Assembly: GCA_009699125.1 (NCBI GenBank)
Contig: WLOT01000004.1
Coordinates: 1 to 38,503, forward strand
DNA: 38,503 bases
Source of the DNA: Actinomycetota bacterium
Lineage (GTDB): Bacteria; Actinomycetota; Acidimicrobiia; Acidimicrobiales; Acidimicrobilacustridaceae
Reading direction: 5' to 3'
Position 1 is the first letter of the stretch, and each line of letters starts with the position of its first letter. Position numbers and translations under genes: made by a program. Under the pieces are notes generated by a model. The model was not told the DNA's origin, did no database searches, and worked only from the letters and a program-made list of their open reading frames with translations. Shown piece by piece: positions 1 to 7,999 of the stretch.

Positions 1-122
1 ATTCCGTCGCTGAACAACTCTCAGCCGATGGATTCGATGTGCGGGTTGTAGGCGATGCGGGTTCCGTTGGCTACATCGAAGGTGCCGTGCGTACTGGCTA
101 CCTGGCCGGCCGGTCGCTCTGA
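1..122 (+). CDS. C-terminal end of an FAD/NAD(P)-dependent oxidoreductase (partial)
   Basis: Only the last 39 codons are inside the window (reading frame starts at base 3, TGA at 120-122). The peptide contains VVGDAGSVGYIEGAVRTGYL followed by AGRSL. A GDA motif followed by a helix with conserved Gly-Ala-Gly residues is how FAD/NAD(P)-binding Rossmann domains end in 2,4-dienoyl-CoA reductase/NADH:flavin oxidoreductase-type enzymes and related pyridine nucleotide-disulphide oxidoreductases. The substrate cannot be told from this fragment. It is convergent with the downstream peroxiredoxin gene and separated from it by a hairpin. Confidence 0.7.
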   Translation, partial: SVAEQLSADGFDVRVVGDAGSVGYIEGAVRTGYLAGRSL

Positions 123-134
123 GCGAAAACGAAA

Positions 135-163
135 CTCAGGCCTGGGCGGAACCCAGACCTGAG
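135..163 (-). terminator. Hairpin terminator between convergent genes
   Basis: An inverted repeat has outer arms CTCAGG/CCTGAG, inner arms CTGGG/CCCAG, one C-A mismatch and a CGGAA loop. On the minus strand the stem is followed by a T-rich tract (TTTCGTTTTC), the layout of an intrinsic terminator for the peroxiredoxin transcript. On the plus strand no T tract follows, so termination of the upstream gene here is less certain. Confidence 0.7.
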
Positions 164-199
164 CGAGTACTGCATCGTTTGAGATTGGCAGGACAGGTT

Positions 200-682
200 T
201 TACAGACGACCGATCACTGCTGAGCAAGAACTGACTTCGACGCCACCGTTTTCATCGACGTCAAGATTTGTGATGACTCCGTCTTCGATGATCGCGGCAT
301 AGCGCTTTGACCGAATACCAAGTCCGAAGCCACTGCCATCCATGACGAGGCCCATGGCTTGGGTGAAGTCACCGTTGCCATCGGCGAGCATGGTGATTGA
401 GTCGCCAACCTGCTGGTCGTCGCCCCACGCTCCCATGACGAACGCGTCATTGACGGAGATGCAAGCGATGCGGTCGACGCCTTTGCCTGTGAGTTCATTC
501 GCCTGCTGGACGAAGCCAGGAAGGTGAACCTTTGAGCAGCCCGGTGTGAATGCTCCGGGGACGGCGAATAGAACAACTTTTCCTGATCCGAGGACATCGG
601 CGGTGTTGACCTTTTCGGGTCCGGCTTCGCCCATGACAAAGAGATCGATGGAAGGGATGGTGTCTCCAACATTGAGTGTCAT
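200..682 (-). CDS. Peroxiredoxin, Prx5/redoxin type
   Basis: A 160-residue thiol peroxidase that reduces hydrogen peroxide and organic hydroperoxides in the cytosol. It has the Prx5-subfamily active site PGAFTPGCSKVHLPGF with the peroxidatic Cys at residue 49. Further cysteines are at 74 and 153; Cys153 lies near the C-terminus, where atypical 2-Cys Prx5 proteins can carry a resolving cysteine, but which residue resolves here is an inference. The ATG at 682 gives the normal family length and sits 6 nt after a TATCGT box, which favours it over an in-frame ATG at 709. The gene appears monocistronic. A longer upstream reading frame exists but has no family resemblance. Confidence 0.92.
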   Translation of the reverse strand: MTLNVGDTIPSIDLFVMGEAGPEKVNTADVLGSGKVVLFAVPGAFTPGCSKVHLPGFVQQANELTGKGVDRIACISVNDAFVMGAWGDDQQVGDSITMLADGNGDFTQAMGLVMDGSGFGLGIRSKRYAAIIEDGVITNLDVDENGGVEVSSCSAVIGRL

Positions 683-688
683 GGCCAC

Positions 689-694
689 ACGATA
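689..694 (-). promoter_or_regulatory. -10 box, leaderless promoter of the Prx5 gene
   Basis: On the minus strand TATCGT is followed by 6 nt and then the ATG at 682, so transcription should begin at or next to the start codon. There is no Shine-Dalgarno sequence and no convincing -35 element. Confidence 0.5.
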
Positions 695-768
695 GGCGTT
701 GGCAACCATTTTGCGCCCGGTCAGAACGCGGAATTGCTGACTCGTGGAGAGGCAATCGCCACGAGCGC

Positions 769-1266
769 TCAGGCGAAGAGGACGGAACTGCCGTCGATCG
801 TCGCAAGGGCTGCAACGTACAGAAGGACAATTGTCTGGGCGAGACACAGAAGACCGATGATCTGGGTGGATTCGGAACTTTCGGCGCTCCCAGAGCCCCC
901 GAGGGAACGGAAGGCGATGACGGCAAGGAAGGCTGCACTGGCGATCGTGATGATGACGAGCCAGCCGAGAGGAGCGTTCGTGCGCCACGCAATGAGCGCA
1001 GCGGCGCTCATTGCTCCGGGAATGATTCCAGACCATCGACCACGAGTAGTTGTGGAACACAGCGTTCGGCGCAGAAACTCGAAAAATCCGGCGCCGCCAA
1101 CGGCGAACACGATGACTTGGAGAATCGCATCGGTCGCTGACTGTGTCGCGAGTTGATTAAACGCGAGAACATCCGCAAGCAACAGAAGGAGTAGAGAAAT
1201 CGTCAGTAGTACTGCGTGTATGCGGTTTCGCAACGCTGTCTGAGAACCCACGAGATCGGGTTTCAT
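769..1266 (-). CDS. Small multi-pass membrane protein of unknown function
   Basis: A 165-residue protein with about four or five hydrophobic segments (roughly residues 18-35, 45-65, 80-105 and 135-160) and no motif I recognise. The ATG overlaps the gatD stop as ATGA, so it is the last gene of the murT-gatD unit and is probably translated by coupling. Its position suggests a cell-envelope role, but no function can be read from the sequence. Reading in the same frame extends upstream to 1401, but that extension overlaps gatD and is not needed. Confidence 0.75.
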   Translation of the reverse strand: MKPDLVGSQTALRNRIHAVLLTISLLLLLLADVLAFNQLATQSATDAILQVIVFAVGGAGFFEFLRRTLCSTTTRGRWSGIIPGAMSAAALIAWRTNAPLGWLVIITIASAAFLAVIAFRSLGGSGSAESSESTQIIGLLCLAQTIVLLYVAALATIDGSSVLFA

Positions 1267-2069
1267 GATCGCTTTAAAACGTCGCGCCACGATCGACGCG
1301 GCGCGAGCTCGTGGTCGCGGGCTGCATGAATGCGTTCTGATCGAAGTTCGTTGACGTCGGTGTCGTTGAGCGGTGTCATCGCGTTCGGACCCACGATCCA
1401 CTCAAGGAGTGCATCGGCGAGACGCGGGTTGCGTGCGAGTGCTGGCCCGTGCAGGTAGGTGCCGACGACAGTTCCGGTGATAACGCCTTCAGAGCCATCA
1501 CCGTTTCCCTCGCCGACTTCGACCGAAGCGAGGGAGAGTGATGTCGGTCCTGGAACCGTTCGTCCCGCATGGTTTTCGAAGCCCGTTAGCGGCCCAAGTT
1601 CGACGAGGCCGTGGCGCGTCGTGAGTTTGGCGTCTGTTGTGAGGAGTTCGCCGACAGCTCGAGGGCGATCGACTCGTACGGTTTCACAGTCAAGGAGACC
1701 GAGGCCATCTCGGGTGGCGCCTGTCGCATCGGGGAATCGGTGGCCAAGGATCTGCATGCCCGCACAAATGGCGAGCACGACTGCGCCCTTGTCGACAGCA
1801 CGATGAAGTCCTTGGCTGCGGTCGAGTTCGCGTGTGGCTTGGACCTGTGGTCCGTCTTCGCCGCCGCCCACGAGGTAGAGATCGGCAGAATCAGGAATAG
1901 GTGCACCAGCATCAACAGTGATGTGCTCAACGGCGATTCCGCGCCACTCGAGACGGCGTGAAAGAACCAGTGCATTGCCCCCGTCTCCGTAAGTGCCGAG
2001 AAGGTCGGGGTACAGCGAAACGATTCGAACGGCAGAGTCGGTTCGGGTGAAGTTAGGAGTCTGCGTCAC
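1263..2069 (-). CDS. gatD: Lipid II isoglutaminyl synthase, glutamine amidotransferase subunit GatD
   Basis: A 268-residue class I (CobB/CobQ-like) glutamine amidotransferase. GatD hydrolyses glutamine and passes ammonia to MurT, which amidates the D-glutamate alpha-carboxylate of lipid II at the inner face of the membrane. Visible features are the N-terminal LYPDLLGTYGDGGNALVL block typical of GatD, the nucleophile elbow ICAGMQILG with Cys102, and GTYLHGPALARNP with His207. The start is GTG at 2069, overlapping the murT stop as GTGA. Pairing with murT directly upstream makes the assignment firm. Confidence 0.95.
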   Translation of the reverse strand: MTQTPNFTRTDSAVRIVSLYPDLLGTYGDGGNALVLSRRLEWRGIAVEHITVDAGAPIPDSADLYLVGGGEDGPQVQATRELDRSQGLHRAVDKGAVVLAICAGMQILGHRFPDATGATRDGLGLLDCETVRVDRPRAVGELLTTDAKLTTRHGLVELGPLTGFENHAGRTVPGPTSLSLASVEVGEGNGDGSEGVITGTVVGTYLHGPALARNPRLADALLEWIVGPNAMTPLNDTDVNELRSERIHAARDHELAPRRSWRDVLKRS

Positions 2070-3358
2070 AGCACGCCACCAACCTTTTCGAGGTGGTCCT
2101 GGAATGCGGTGTAGTTCGATGCGACATCAACGGGAACATTTGTGTCGAAATCCGGCGACTGGCGAACAAACTCGATGGCTTCTTCGATGCTGTCGGCGAC
2201 AACATGAGAAATGTTTCCGTAGCGGAAACGAACTGCGAGGTCGTGACGTCGCTCACCGATTGCGATGACAAATCGATCGCCAACGCGTTCATACGCGACA
2301 TCCCAAAGCCAAGAAGGGTCGTGGCCGTCGGCGATACGGGCATTAATGGCAATGATCAGCGGCGTTGATGGCCCCTCAAGTAACTCAAGGGCTTCATGCC
2401 ACCCGGCGGGGTTCTTGGCGAGAAGCAGACGGATCTTGGTGCCATTGAGATCAGCAACGCGATATCGGCCGGCAACCTCAGTGACATCGTCGAGTGCGTC
2501 GAATGCTGCATCAAGGTCGGCACCCATCGCTGTCGATGCGGCAAGTGCAAAGGCAGCGTTCACTCGGTTTACGCGGCCGGGGAGCGCCAATGGCGAACGA
2601 AAACTGCGACCGGCGATGGAAATGTCGTTGTCGTCGACGATGACATCGACGGACGGACGTTTGAGGTCGCATGAGGTGCACGCCCATTGCGTTCCGACGA
2701 AGTCGATTCGACCAGAACACGCTGGACAACCTGCAGCATCGGCGGTCCATTCCTGCCCCGTTGCAATCCAGGTGACGCGTGGTGCGGCGAGTGCCGCCCA
2801 TGTCACGAGGGGATCATCGGCATTTGCAATGACGGTGCGTGGGGGTGTGGCGGCAAGAGCCTTCCGCCATTGTTCGGCCAGTTTGCGCACTTCCTGCGTT
2901 CGGTCGAGTTGGTCTCGGCTCAAATTCAGAAGAAGAACGGTGTTCGCGTTTGTCGCGCGAAGGACGGAATCAACCCAACGTTCGTCGACCTCGAGCACGG
3001 CGGTGTCTGTCGAATTGGTTGCGGCGAGGGCGGCGACGATGCCAGGAGTCATATTGGCGCCCAGCCAGTTCGAGACGATTGGTTCCTGAGAACCGAGTGC
3101 AGTCGACAGAAGTTTTGTCGTGGTCGTTTTGCCATTTGTCGCGCTGACGATGGCGACCTCGCGAGACACAGTGAGTTCTGCCAAAAGATTTCGGTCGATG
3201 AGAAGCGAGACGCGACCGCCAATGACCGAACCAGTTCCGAAATGCACCACACGAGATGCCCAAGCAACGGTGCGTCCGGCGAGAACCGCGAGTCGAGCTC
3301 GGGGTCGGAGCCTCTTGGCTTGGCCAGACGCAGGAGTGGAGGCAGGAGCAGCGGTCAC
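2066..3358 (-). CDS. murT: Lipid II isoglutaminyl synthase, Mur ligase-like subunit MurT
   Basis: A 430-residue Mur ligase-family protein that activates the lipid II glutamate with ATP and transfers ammonia delivered by GatD. The ATP loop SATNGKTTTTKLL lies at about residues 72-84. A MurT-specific Cys4 zinc ribbon follows (Cys211, Cys214, Cys227, Cys230). The C-terminal DUF1727 domain carries DGHDPSWLWD, which holds the catalytic aspartate of the family. The start is GTG at 3358; no Shine-Dalgarno is seen, and a TAGCAT box lies 9 nt upstream, so the gene may have a promoter besides readthrough from the gene at 3418-5244. Amidation raises peptidoglycan cross-linking and lysozyme resistance in species where it was studied. 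Confidence 0.95.
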   Translation of the reverse strand: MTAAPASTPASGQAKRLRPRARLAVLAGRTVAWASRVVHFGTGSVIGGRVSLLIDRNLLAELTVSREVAIVSATNGKTTTTKLLSTALGSQEPIVSNWLGANMTPGIVAALAATNSTDTAVLEVDERWVDSVLRATNANTVLLLNLSRDQLDRTQEVRKLAEQWRKALAATPPRTVIANADDPLVTWAALAAPRVTWIATGQEWTADAAGCPACSGRIDFVGTQWACTSCDLKRPSVDVIVDDNDISIAGRSFRSPLALPGRVNRVNAAFALAASTAMGADLDAAFDALDDVTEVAGRYRVADLNGTKIRLLLAKNPAGWHEALELLEGPSTPLIIAINARIADGHDPSWLWDVAYERVGDRFVIAIGERRHDLAVRFRYGNISHVVADSIEEAIEFVRQSPDFDTNVPVDVASNYTAFQDHLEKVGGVL

Positions 3359-3417
3359 GACGAGGTGATGCTAGTTCCGCAGGGCAAGAGTGCCTTGGCG
3401 TTGGAAGCCGTACTGCT

Positions 3418-5244
3418 TCAGCGAGGTGGGCCGTTCGAGACGAAGATCGAAACGACCGGGCCGTCAAGCAACAATTTCAGGTATCGCTTGAAATCTGCGC
3501 TCGGAGATTTCGCTGCGAGTTCGGTTTGCACCCATTTCTCAAGGAGTTGTTCTTGACCACGGGCGATAGCTGCGGGCGACAATCCCGCGGGGTGATCGAA
3601 GCCTGCGTGCTTTGCAACGAGCGCATCGAACTCCGCGCGCTGATCTGGTGAGAGTGGGTCGTAGGTGAAGATCTCTCGGTAATAAGGATCAGATTGGGTT
3701 TCGAGGCGTGCTGATTCGGTGAGGAACAACACTTCCGATGCCGCTTGCGAACGCTCGATGGTTCGGTTGTCGCCGTAGATGTAGGCCCAGCTTGGGCCGC
3801 GGCGCACATCGATTCCGACTTCTTCTGCTCTTGCCAAAAGGTCGAGGCCCGCTGATCCATCGAGCCCGTAACCATCGCCCAAATAGATCGGTCCGGGGAG
3901 TTCCTTGATCGCATCGAGGGCCGGCGGTGTTAGTGCTGCGATAGCGCGGGTCCAGCTGTTCGAAAGTCGAAGTGGTGTGAGGTTGACGCCGCGAACAAGC
4001 ATTGTCACCAGTACCAAAATTGTGGCAACAACGACAAGATTGTTCGCGTGGCGGCGTCCGAACCTTGAGAGTGCAATCTGTCGCAACGCGACAGCGGCGA
4101 CCGCGAGCCATGTGACTGCGGCGATCGACCACATCCACCGGAGCAAGTACGGCGATGGTGTGCCAACAATTCGGGATGCTGCTATCGCTCCGGTAAAAAC
4201 CAGCGCCCCAGCGATGCCGCAAAGTGCAAGTTCATTGCGCCAGCGCTTGCGCCACGCCCACCAAGCAGCGACACACAATGCAAGAAGTGCCCATGGAATT
4301 GCCCAGCCCGATGTGTTGATAGCGGAGTTAATGAGCGTGGGTTCCGTGCCTCGAACCCAGTTGCCCGGGATCGAAAGGAACCGAAACATGATGCGAACCC
4401 CCGTCGCAAATCCTGTTGTTGCGAGGGGAGGGTTACGCAGGAATCCATAGATCAATCGGAGATTGCCTGGCGAGTGAATGAACTGCTCAATGATCGGAGG
4501 GATCCAGCAGACGACTGCGACGACCGCGGCGATGAGTGCAGTTCGCCGATCGTGTGAGCGGTTCGTTCCCCGAACTGATCGCACGACAAGAGCGAGTGCG
4601 GCAATGGCAATAAGGAGTGCGACGGGCAATGCGCTGCCGACATGGCATTGCACGGCGAAAGACCCAATGAGAACGAGCGGTACGGCAGCAACACGATCGC
4701 CAAAGATCACGCGCCAGCTCGCGATCGCTGTCGCAAACACTGCGAGGATGACAAATTCCGGATTCCAAGGGTCGGCAAGACCGGCGGGGTTCATTCCGAA
4801 GCAGAGCAGCGCGAGAAAGAAGCCGACGAGCACGAAAGTTCGTCGTCCGGCGCGTGCTGCGATCCAGAGCGTTGAAGCGATGACTCCAAGATTGATGGCA
4901 AGTGCGCCAAGAAGCAGTCCAACAGGCGACGACCCGCTCAAACGATAGGGAAGCGCGAGTGCATAGAGCAGCATCGGGCCCGGATGGTTCCATTGATACC
5001 GCGAGTAAATGCCAACAATCGGTGTTTCGGAGCCACCGACATCGGCTACGCGAAGTTGGAGCGTTCGATAGTCGCCAATAGGCAACCAATCAGACGTCAC
5101 GAGCCGGTACAGCAACCATCCAAGACTGATGATGAGTAGAGCAACGACGAGGTAGACCAGACGGCGATCAACTGGTGGCTGAGGGTCGTTTTCGGAGACG
5201 CTCGGCGAAGAACTACTCGCAGTCTCTGTAGCCGATGCCGTCAC
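3418..5244 (-). CDS. Large polytopic membrane protein, possible GT-C-type glycosyltransferase
   Basis: A 608-residue protein. It has a polar N-terminus, a first membrane helix at about 28-48, then an extracytoplasmic segment with GDYRTLQLRVADVG and SRYQWNHPGPM, about ten further hydrophobic helices to around residue 420, and a soluble C-terminal domain of roughly 180 residues. An acidic residue in the first external loop of a polytopic protein resembles polyprenyl-phosphate-sugar-dependent GT-C enzymes, but I do not recognise a named family, so the activity is an inference. The start is GTG at 5244, 7 nt after a TAGTAT box. It precedes murT by 59 bp, so a role in envelope glycan assembly is plausible. 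Confidence 0.75.
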   Translation of the reverse strand: MTASATETASSSSPSVSENDPQPPVDRRLVYLVVALLIISLGWLLYRLVTSDWLPIGDYRTLQLRVADVGGSETPIVGIYSRYQWNHPGPMLLYALALPYRLSGSSPVGLLLGALAINLGVIASTLWIAARAGRRTFVLVGFFLALLCFGMNPAGLADPWNPEFVILAVFATAIASWRVIFGDRVAAVPLVLIGSFAVQCHVGSALPVALLIAIAALALVVRSVRGTNRSHDRRTALIAAVVAVVCWIPPIIEQFIHSPGNLRLIYGFLRNPPLATTGFATGVRIMFRFLSIPGNWVRGTEPTLINSAINTSGWAIPWALLALCVAAWWAWRKRWRNELALCGIAGALVFTGAIAASRIVGTPSPYLLRWMWSIAAVTWLAVAAVALRQIALSRFGRRHANNLVVVATILVLVTMLVRGVNLTPLRLSNSWTRAIAALTPPALDAIKELPGPIYLGDGYGLDGSAGLDLLARAEEVGIDVRRGPSWAYIYGDNRTIERSQAASEVLFLTESARLETQSDPYYREIFTYDPLSPDQRAEFDALVAKHAGFDHPAGLSPAAIARGQEQLLEKWVQTELAAKSPSADFKRYLKLLLDGPVVSIFVSNGPPR

Positions 5245-5251
5245 ACGTCCG

Positions 5252-5257
5252 ATACTA
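5252..5257 (-). promoter_or_regulatory. -10 box, leaderless promoter of the envelope operon
   Basis: On the minus strand TAGTAT lies 7 nt before the GTG at 5244. No Shine-Dalgarno sequence is present in the gap. Same arrangement as at eight other genes in the window. Confidence 0.5.
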
Positions 5258-5289
5258 CGGCCGAGGTTCTGTGGATTGAGGGCGACCGC

Positions 5290-5799
5290 TTAGACGAGTT
5301 GATTCTCTTGAATGTGAACGAGCAGTCCACGACAGGCTGCGTCGATGAGGTCATAGACCTCAATGAAGCCGTCCTCACGGCCCGTCCAAGGGTCGGGCAC
5401 GTCGCCATCCCAAGGGTCGGTTGGTGCAAGAGCAGGGTCAAATGTGCGGAGGCGGGCAATTCGTTCATGCAACGTGGGATCGGTTCGGTCACGTAGGTCG
5501 CGTTCGTTTGCTCGGTCCATGGCCAAAACGAGGTCGTAAAACGACGCATCGCCTGGATGGAAGGTGCTGGCTCTTGATGTCAGGTCGATTCCGCGACGTC
5601 GCGCCTCAGCGCGTGCTCGGTCGTCGGGGAGTTCGCCGCGGTGCCATCCGGCCGTGCCCGCGCTGTGGACCTCTATGGACGCGGAGAGGCCAGCGTCATC
5701 GACAAGCGAACGCATGATGCCTTCGGCGGTAGGGGAGCGGCAGATGTTTCCGAGACAGACGAAACAAATTCGGAGCGGCTCGCCCCCTGGTCGGTTCAT
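5290..5799 (-). CDS. Low-molecular-weight protein tyrosine phosphatase
   Basis: A 169-residue LMW-PTP. The N-terminal P-loop CLGNICRS is a CX5R motif with nucleophile Cys15 and Arg21. The general-acid region VPDPW lies in the C-terminal half, matching the family DP[YFW] loop. Actinobacterial members dephosphorylate tyrosine phosphate on proteins and some are exported; no signal peptide is seen here. The ATG at 5799 is preferred because it puts the P-loop near the N-terminus as usual; an ATG at 5817 is also possible. It ends 45 bp before the minus-strand gene starting at 5244, so the two might be co-transcribed. Confidence 0.9.
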   Translation of the reverse strand: MNRPGGEPLRICFVCLGNICRSPTAEGIMRSLVDDAGLSASIEVHSAGTAGWHRGELPDDRARAEARRRGIDLTSRASTFHPGDASFYDLVLAMDRANERDLRDRTDPTLHERIARLRTFDPALAPTDPWDGDVPDPWTGREDGFIEVYDLIDAACRGLLVHIQENQLV

Positions 5800-5855
5800 C
5801 CCGTGAGTTTGTCGCATGGGATTGTCCGACGCACAGAGCGACGGGTGTCGACAGG

Positions 5856-5861
5856 TACGGT
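5856..5861 (+). promoter_or_regulatory. Candidate -10 box for the SDR gene
   Basis: TACGGT lies 30 nt before the GTG at 5892, with a GGGGAG ribosome-binding site in between. The palindrome TGTCGACA (5846-5853) sits just upstream and could be an operator. No clear -35 element. Confidence 0.35.
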
Positions 5862-5891
5862 GTTCTCTCACGTCTCAACTGGGGAGTACTC

Positions 5892-6662
5892 GTGAACGAT
5901 TTCGCAGGCCGCACTGGTGCAGCGTTGGTGACAGGTGGAAGCGGCGGCATTGGTGCCGCAATCGTGCGCATGTTGGCTGAACGTGGCAGCGACGTGCTTT
6001 TCACGTACCGATCGAACCGTGACGCTGCTGATGCGATTATCGCTGAACTTTCCAATCTCGACGTTCGCGTCATGGCGATGCCGGCCGACCTCGTCGACGA
6101 GTCCATCGCTGCATCGGTTGTTTCAACTGCAGTCGCGGAGTTCGGTGGAATCCACACGCTTGTTCACGCTGCCGGGCCGCACGTCACTCAAGTTCATCTC
6201 AGTCGGGTGGAACCTTCCGCCTACCGAGCGCAGATTGAAGGTGAAGCGGTTGCGTTCTTCAATGTCGTTCAACCAGCGCTTGAGCATCTTCGAAAGGTCG
6301 GCGGAAGCATCGTTGCGGTAACCACAGCAGCAACGCGTCGTTATCCAGTTCGCGACGGATTGTCCTCAGGGACCAAGGGTGCAGTTGAAGCCGTCGTGCG
6401 CGCACTTGCTGCAGAAGAAGGGCGTTTCGGAGTTCGTGCGAACTGCGTTGGGCCGGGAATGCTCACAGATGGAATGGCGGCGCGACTCATGGCCTCGGGC
6501 GATCTTGATGACGCGGCACTTGAAGTCACCATGCGCAACATTCCCCTTCGCAAGTTCGGTGACGCAGTCGATATTGCCGAAGCCGTGTGTTTCCTCGCTT
6601 CGGACCGAGCCGATTTCATCACTGGCCAGATGCTCGACATCGATGGTGGCTACGGCGTCTGA
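5892..6662 (+). CDS. Short-chain dehydrogenase/reductase-fold protein without the catalytic tyrosine
   Basis: A 256-residue classical-length SDR. The Rossmann motif TGGSGGIG lies at residues 14-21 and a FabG-like C-terminus FITGQMLDIDGGYGV is present. The catalytic centre deviates: the YxxxK position reads S158-SGT-K162, with serine where the tyrosine should be; the catalytic serine region is Thr144-Thr145; and the NNAG motif reads HAAG. It may therefore be a non-catalytic or altered SDR; cofactor binding still looks intact. The start is GTG with GGGGAG about 6 nt upstream. It is divergent from the phosphatase gene and convergent with the DUF2236 gene. Confidence 0.85.
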   Translation: MNDFAGRTGAALVTGGSGGIGAAIVRMLAERGSDVLFTYRSNRDAADAIIAELSNLDVRVMAMPADLVDESIAASVVSTAVAEFGGIHTLVHAAGPHVTQVHLSRVEPSAYRAQIEGEAVAFFNVVQPALEHLRKVGGSIVAVTTAATRRYPVRDGLSSGTKGAVEAVVRALAAEEGRFGVRANCVGPGMLTDGMAARLMASGDLDDAALEVTMRNIPLRKFGDAVDIAEAVCFLASDRADFITGQMLDIDGGYGV

Positions 6663-6691
6663 ACCGACAGACGCATCGCCGCTCTTCGTGC

Positions 6692-7609
6692 TTACGCTGC
6701 GTCAACCTCGAATGAGCCTTCAATTGCCCACGTGAGCGTGCGAATAAGCGCACGAGCGGCAGGTTGAACGACAAGCGGATCAAGCGCCGGAACGAGTGGC
6801 AATTTGAGTTCTTCGCGCATCCACGTTGGAAGCAAGCCGACTGCGGCGGGTGCGATCACGGCGTAGGCGGGTCGGGCGGAAAGTGGAAGCGGAGCAAGCA
6901 TGAGCCAGCGGGCTGCGTCACGCGCTTGTTGACCGGCTTCGAGTTCGGGGCGAATCTCATGCATCCACTCGTCGAGTTCGGCAACCGAACGTGCGGCGTA
7001 CTCGCCACCGAGTCCGTCGTTGATGACGGCCATTTCGTTGACATAGCGGTCGGCTTCAACCGAGCTCAGCTTCGTTGCCCCGTAACGCTGGTAGGTGCGC
7101 AGGAAGGAATCGACCTCGGCGTGGTGCACCCACGAAAGTAAGTGGGGATCGTTCGCCGAGTACTCGCGACCATCGGGGGCCGTACCGACAACGCGTTGAT
7201 GGACGCGGGTCACGAGTGCGAACGCGGCTTCGGCTTGTTCGGTTGTGCCGAAGGTGGTGGCAGCAACGAATTGGCTGGTGTTGGCAAGGCGATCAAGGGG
7301 ATGACGTCGGTAATCGGAATGGTCGGCAACGCCCGCCATCGCGAGTGGGTGCATCGTCTGCACGAGAATCGCACGAACGCCTGCGATGAGCATCGAGCCA
7401 TCGGAATGGACTCGCCAGGTGACGCTGTCGGGGCCGAAAAGACCGAGATCACCCTCGATGGGCTTGGTGAGATCTCGGACCGGAGGATTGTCTCCAGCGA
7501 TCAGTGTGCGGAGTTCTCGGCCGACTCGGACGCGCAAGTCGCCCAGCGCAGAACCGAGTGCTTCGGCGACGGCTGTCAGCCCGGGGGGCAGAGTCGGCTC
7601 GGGGGTCAT
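6692..7609 (-). CDS. DUF2236 / MpaB-type oxygenase family protein
   Basis: A 305-residue protein matching the DUF2236 family, which includes fungal MpaB and is related to the latex-clearing rubber oxygenase. Recognisable blocks are LFGPDSVTWRVHSD, LVQTMHPLAMAGVADHSDYRRHP and LLSWVHHAEVDSF, which hold the conserved histidines that bind haem in characterised relatives. The substrate is unknown; bacterial members are mostly uncharacterised, so a redox enzyme acting on a hydrophobic substrate is an inference. The ATG at 7609 lies 6 nt after a TATCCT box and without a Shine-Dalgarno. The gene is divergent from the B12 operon. Confidence 0.85.
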   Translation of the reverse strand: MTPEPTLPPGLTAVAEALGSALGDLRVRVGRELRTLIAGDNPPVRDLTKPIEGDLGLFGPDSVTWRVHSDGSMLIAGVRAILVQTMHPLAMAGVADHSDYRRHPLDRLANTSQFVAATTFGTTEQAEAAFALVTRVHQRVVGTAPDGREYSANDPHLLSWVHHAEVDSFLRTYQRYGATKLSSVEADRYVNEMAVINDGLGGEYAARSVAELDEWMHEIRPELEAGQQARDAARWLMLAPLPLSARPAYAVIAPAAVGLLPTWMREELKLPLVPALDPLVVQPAARALIRTLTWAIEGSFEVDAA

Positions 7610-7615
7610 GGTCTG

Positions 7616-7621
7616 AGGATA
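7616..7621 (-). promoter_or_regulatory. -10 box, leaderless promoter of the DUF2236 gene
   Basis: TATCCT on the minus strand, 6 nt before the ATG at 7609, close to a TATNNT consensus. No ribosome-binding site fits in the gap. Confidence 0.55.
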
Positions 7622-7670
7622 GGGGTGGACGCCGCGAAACCGCCTGTCGGGGGAGTGGTGTGCAGGGTGA

Positions 7671-7699
7671 TTGACGGCGGGCCACCTGTGTGGTGGGGT
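7671..7699 (+). promoter_or_regulatory. Candidate promoter of the B12 uptake operon
   Basis: TTGACG (7671-7676) is a good -35 element. A 17 nt spacer leads to TGGGGT (7694-7699), a weak -10 hexamer. Transcription from here would begin a few bases before the cobalamin aptamer, which is the expected geometry for a riboswitch leader. Confidence 0.4.
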
Positions 7700-7704
7700 G
7701 GGGG

Positions 7705-7835
7705 CACAACTTGACCCACCGCAGTAGGGGAAGCCGGTCTGATTCCGGCGCTGACCCGCAACCGTAGGTGGCCTCCGAAGAGATTCTTTGGGCGGCCACG
7801 AGCCGGACTGCCTGCTCGGGGGGAAATGCTCCATC
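7705..7835 (+). ncRNA. Cobalamin riboswitch
   Basis: The conserved aptamer core is readable: GGGGAAGCCGGT, ATTCCGGCGCTGACCCGCAA, CCGTA, then a long stem GTGGCC/GGCCAC (7768-7798 region), and GAGCCGGACTGCCTG in place of the B12-box side. This order matches the cobalamin aptamer, which folds on binding B12 and normally shuts down expression of B12 transport or synthesis genes. The following operon encodes an ECF transporter, which supports B12 specificity. Boundaries are approximate. The remaining leader up to 7999 is GC-rich; a 4-bp hairpin GGGT/ACCC followed by TTTT (7905-7921) is a weak candidate for the terminator of the expression platform, and otherwise nothing else is evident there. Confidence 0.88.
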
Positions 7836-7999
7836 ACAAGACCGTCGTCGGATTACGGAAGGTGGGGCTCGGTTCGGTCGGCGGCCTTGGTCCGTGGTCC
7901 GGTCGGGTCTCGCACCCTTTTCCGGCACCAACACACCCCGAGTGGCCCCGCACCGTGAACCATCAGCTTCCATCGATTGCAACCAAGCGCTTGCATCAG

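Noticed and set aside
683-1060. N-terminal extension of the Prx5 reading frame to 286 residues
   Set aside because: The extension has no family similarity, overlaps the neighbouring membrane protein gene, and the ATG at 682 gives the family length and has a promoter box 6 nt upstream.
7826-7999. An earlier in-frame ATG (7826) for the B12 surface protein
   Set aside because: It lies inside the riboswitch leader and would bury the signal peptide behind 58 residues; starts at 7955 or 8000 fit secretion.
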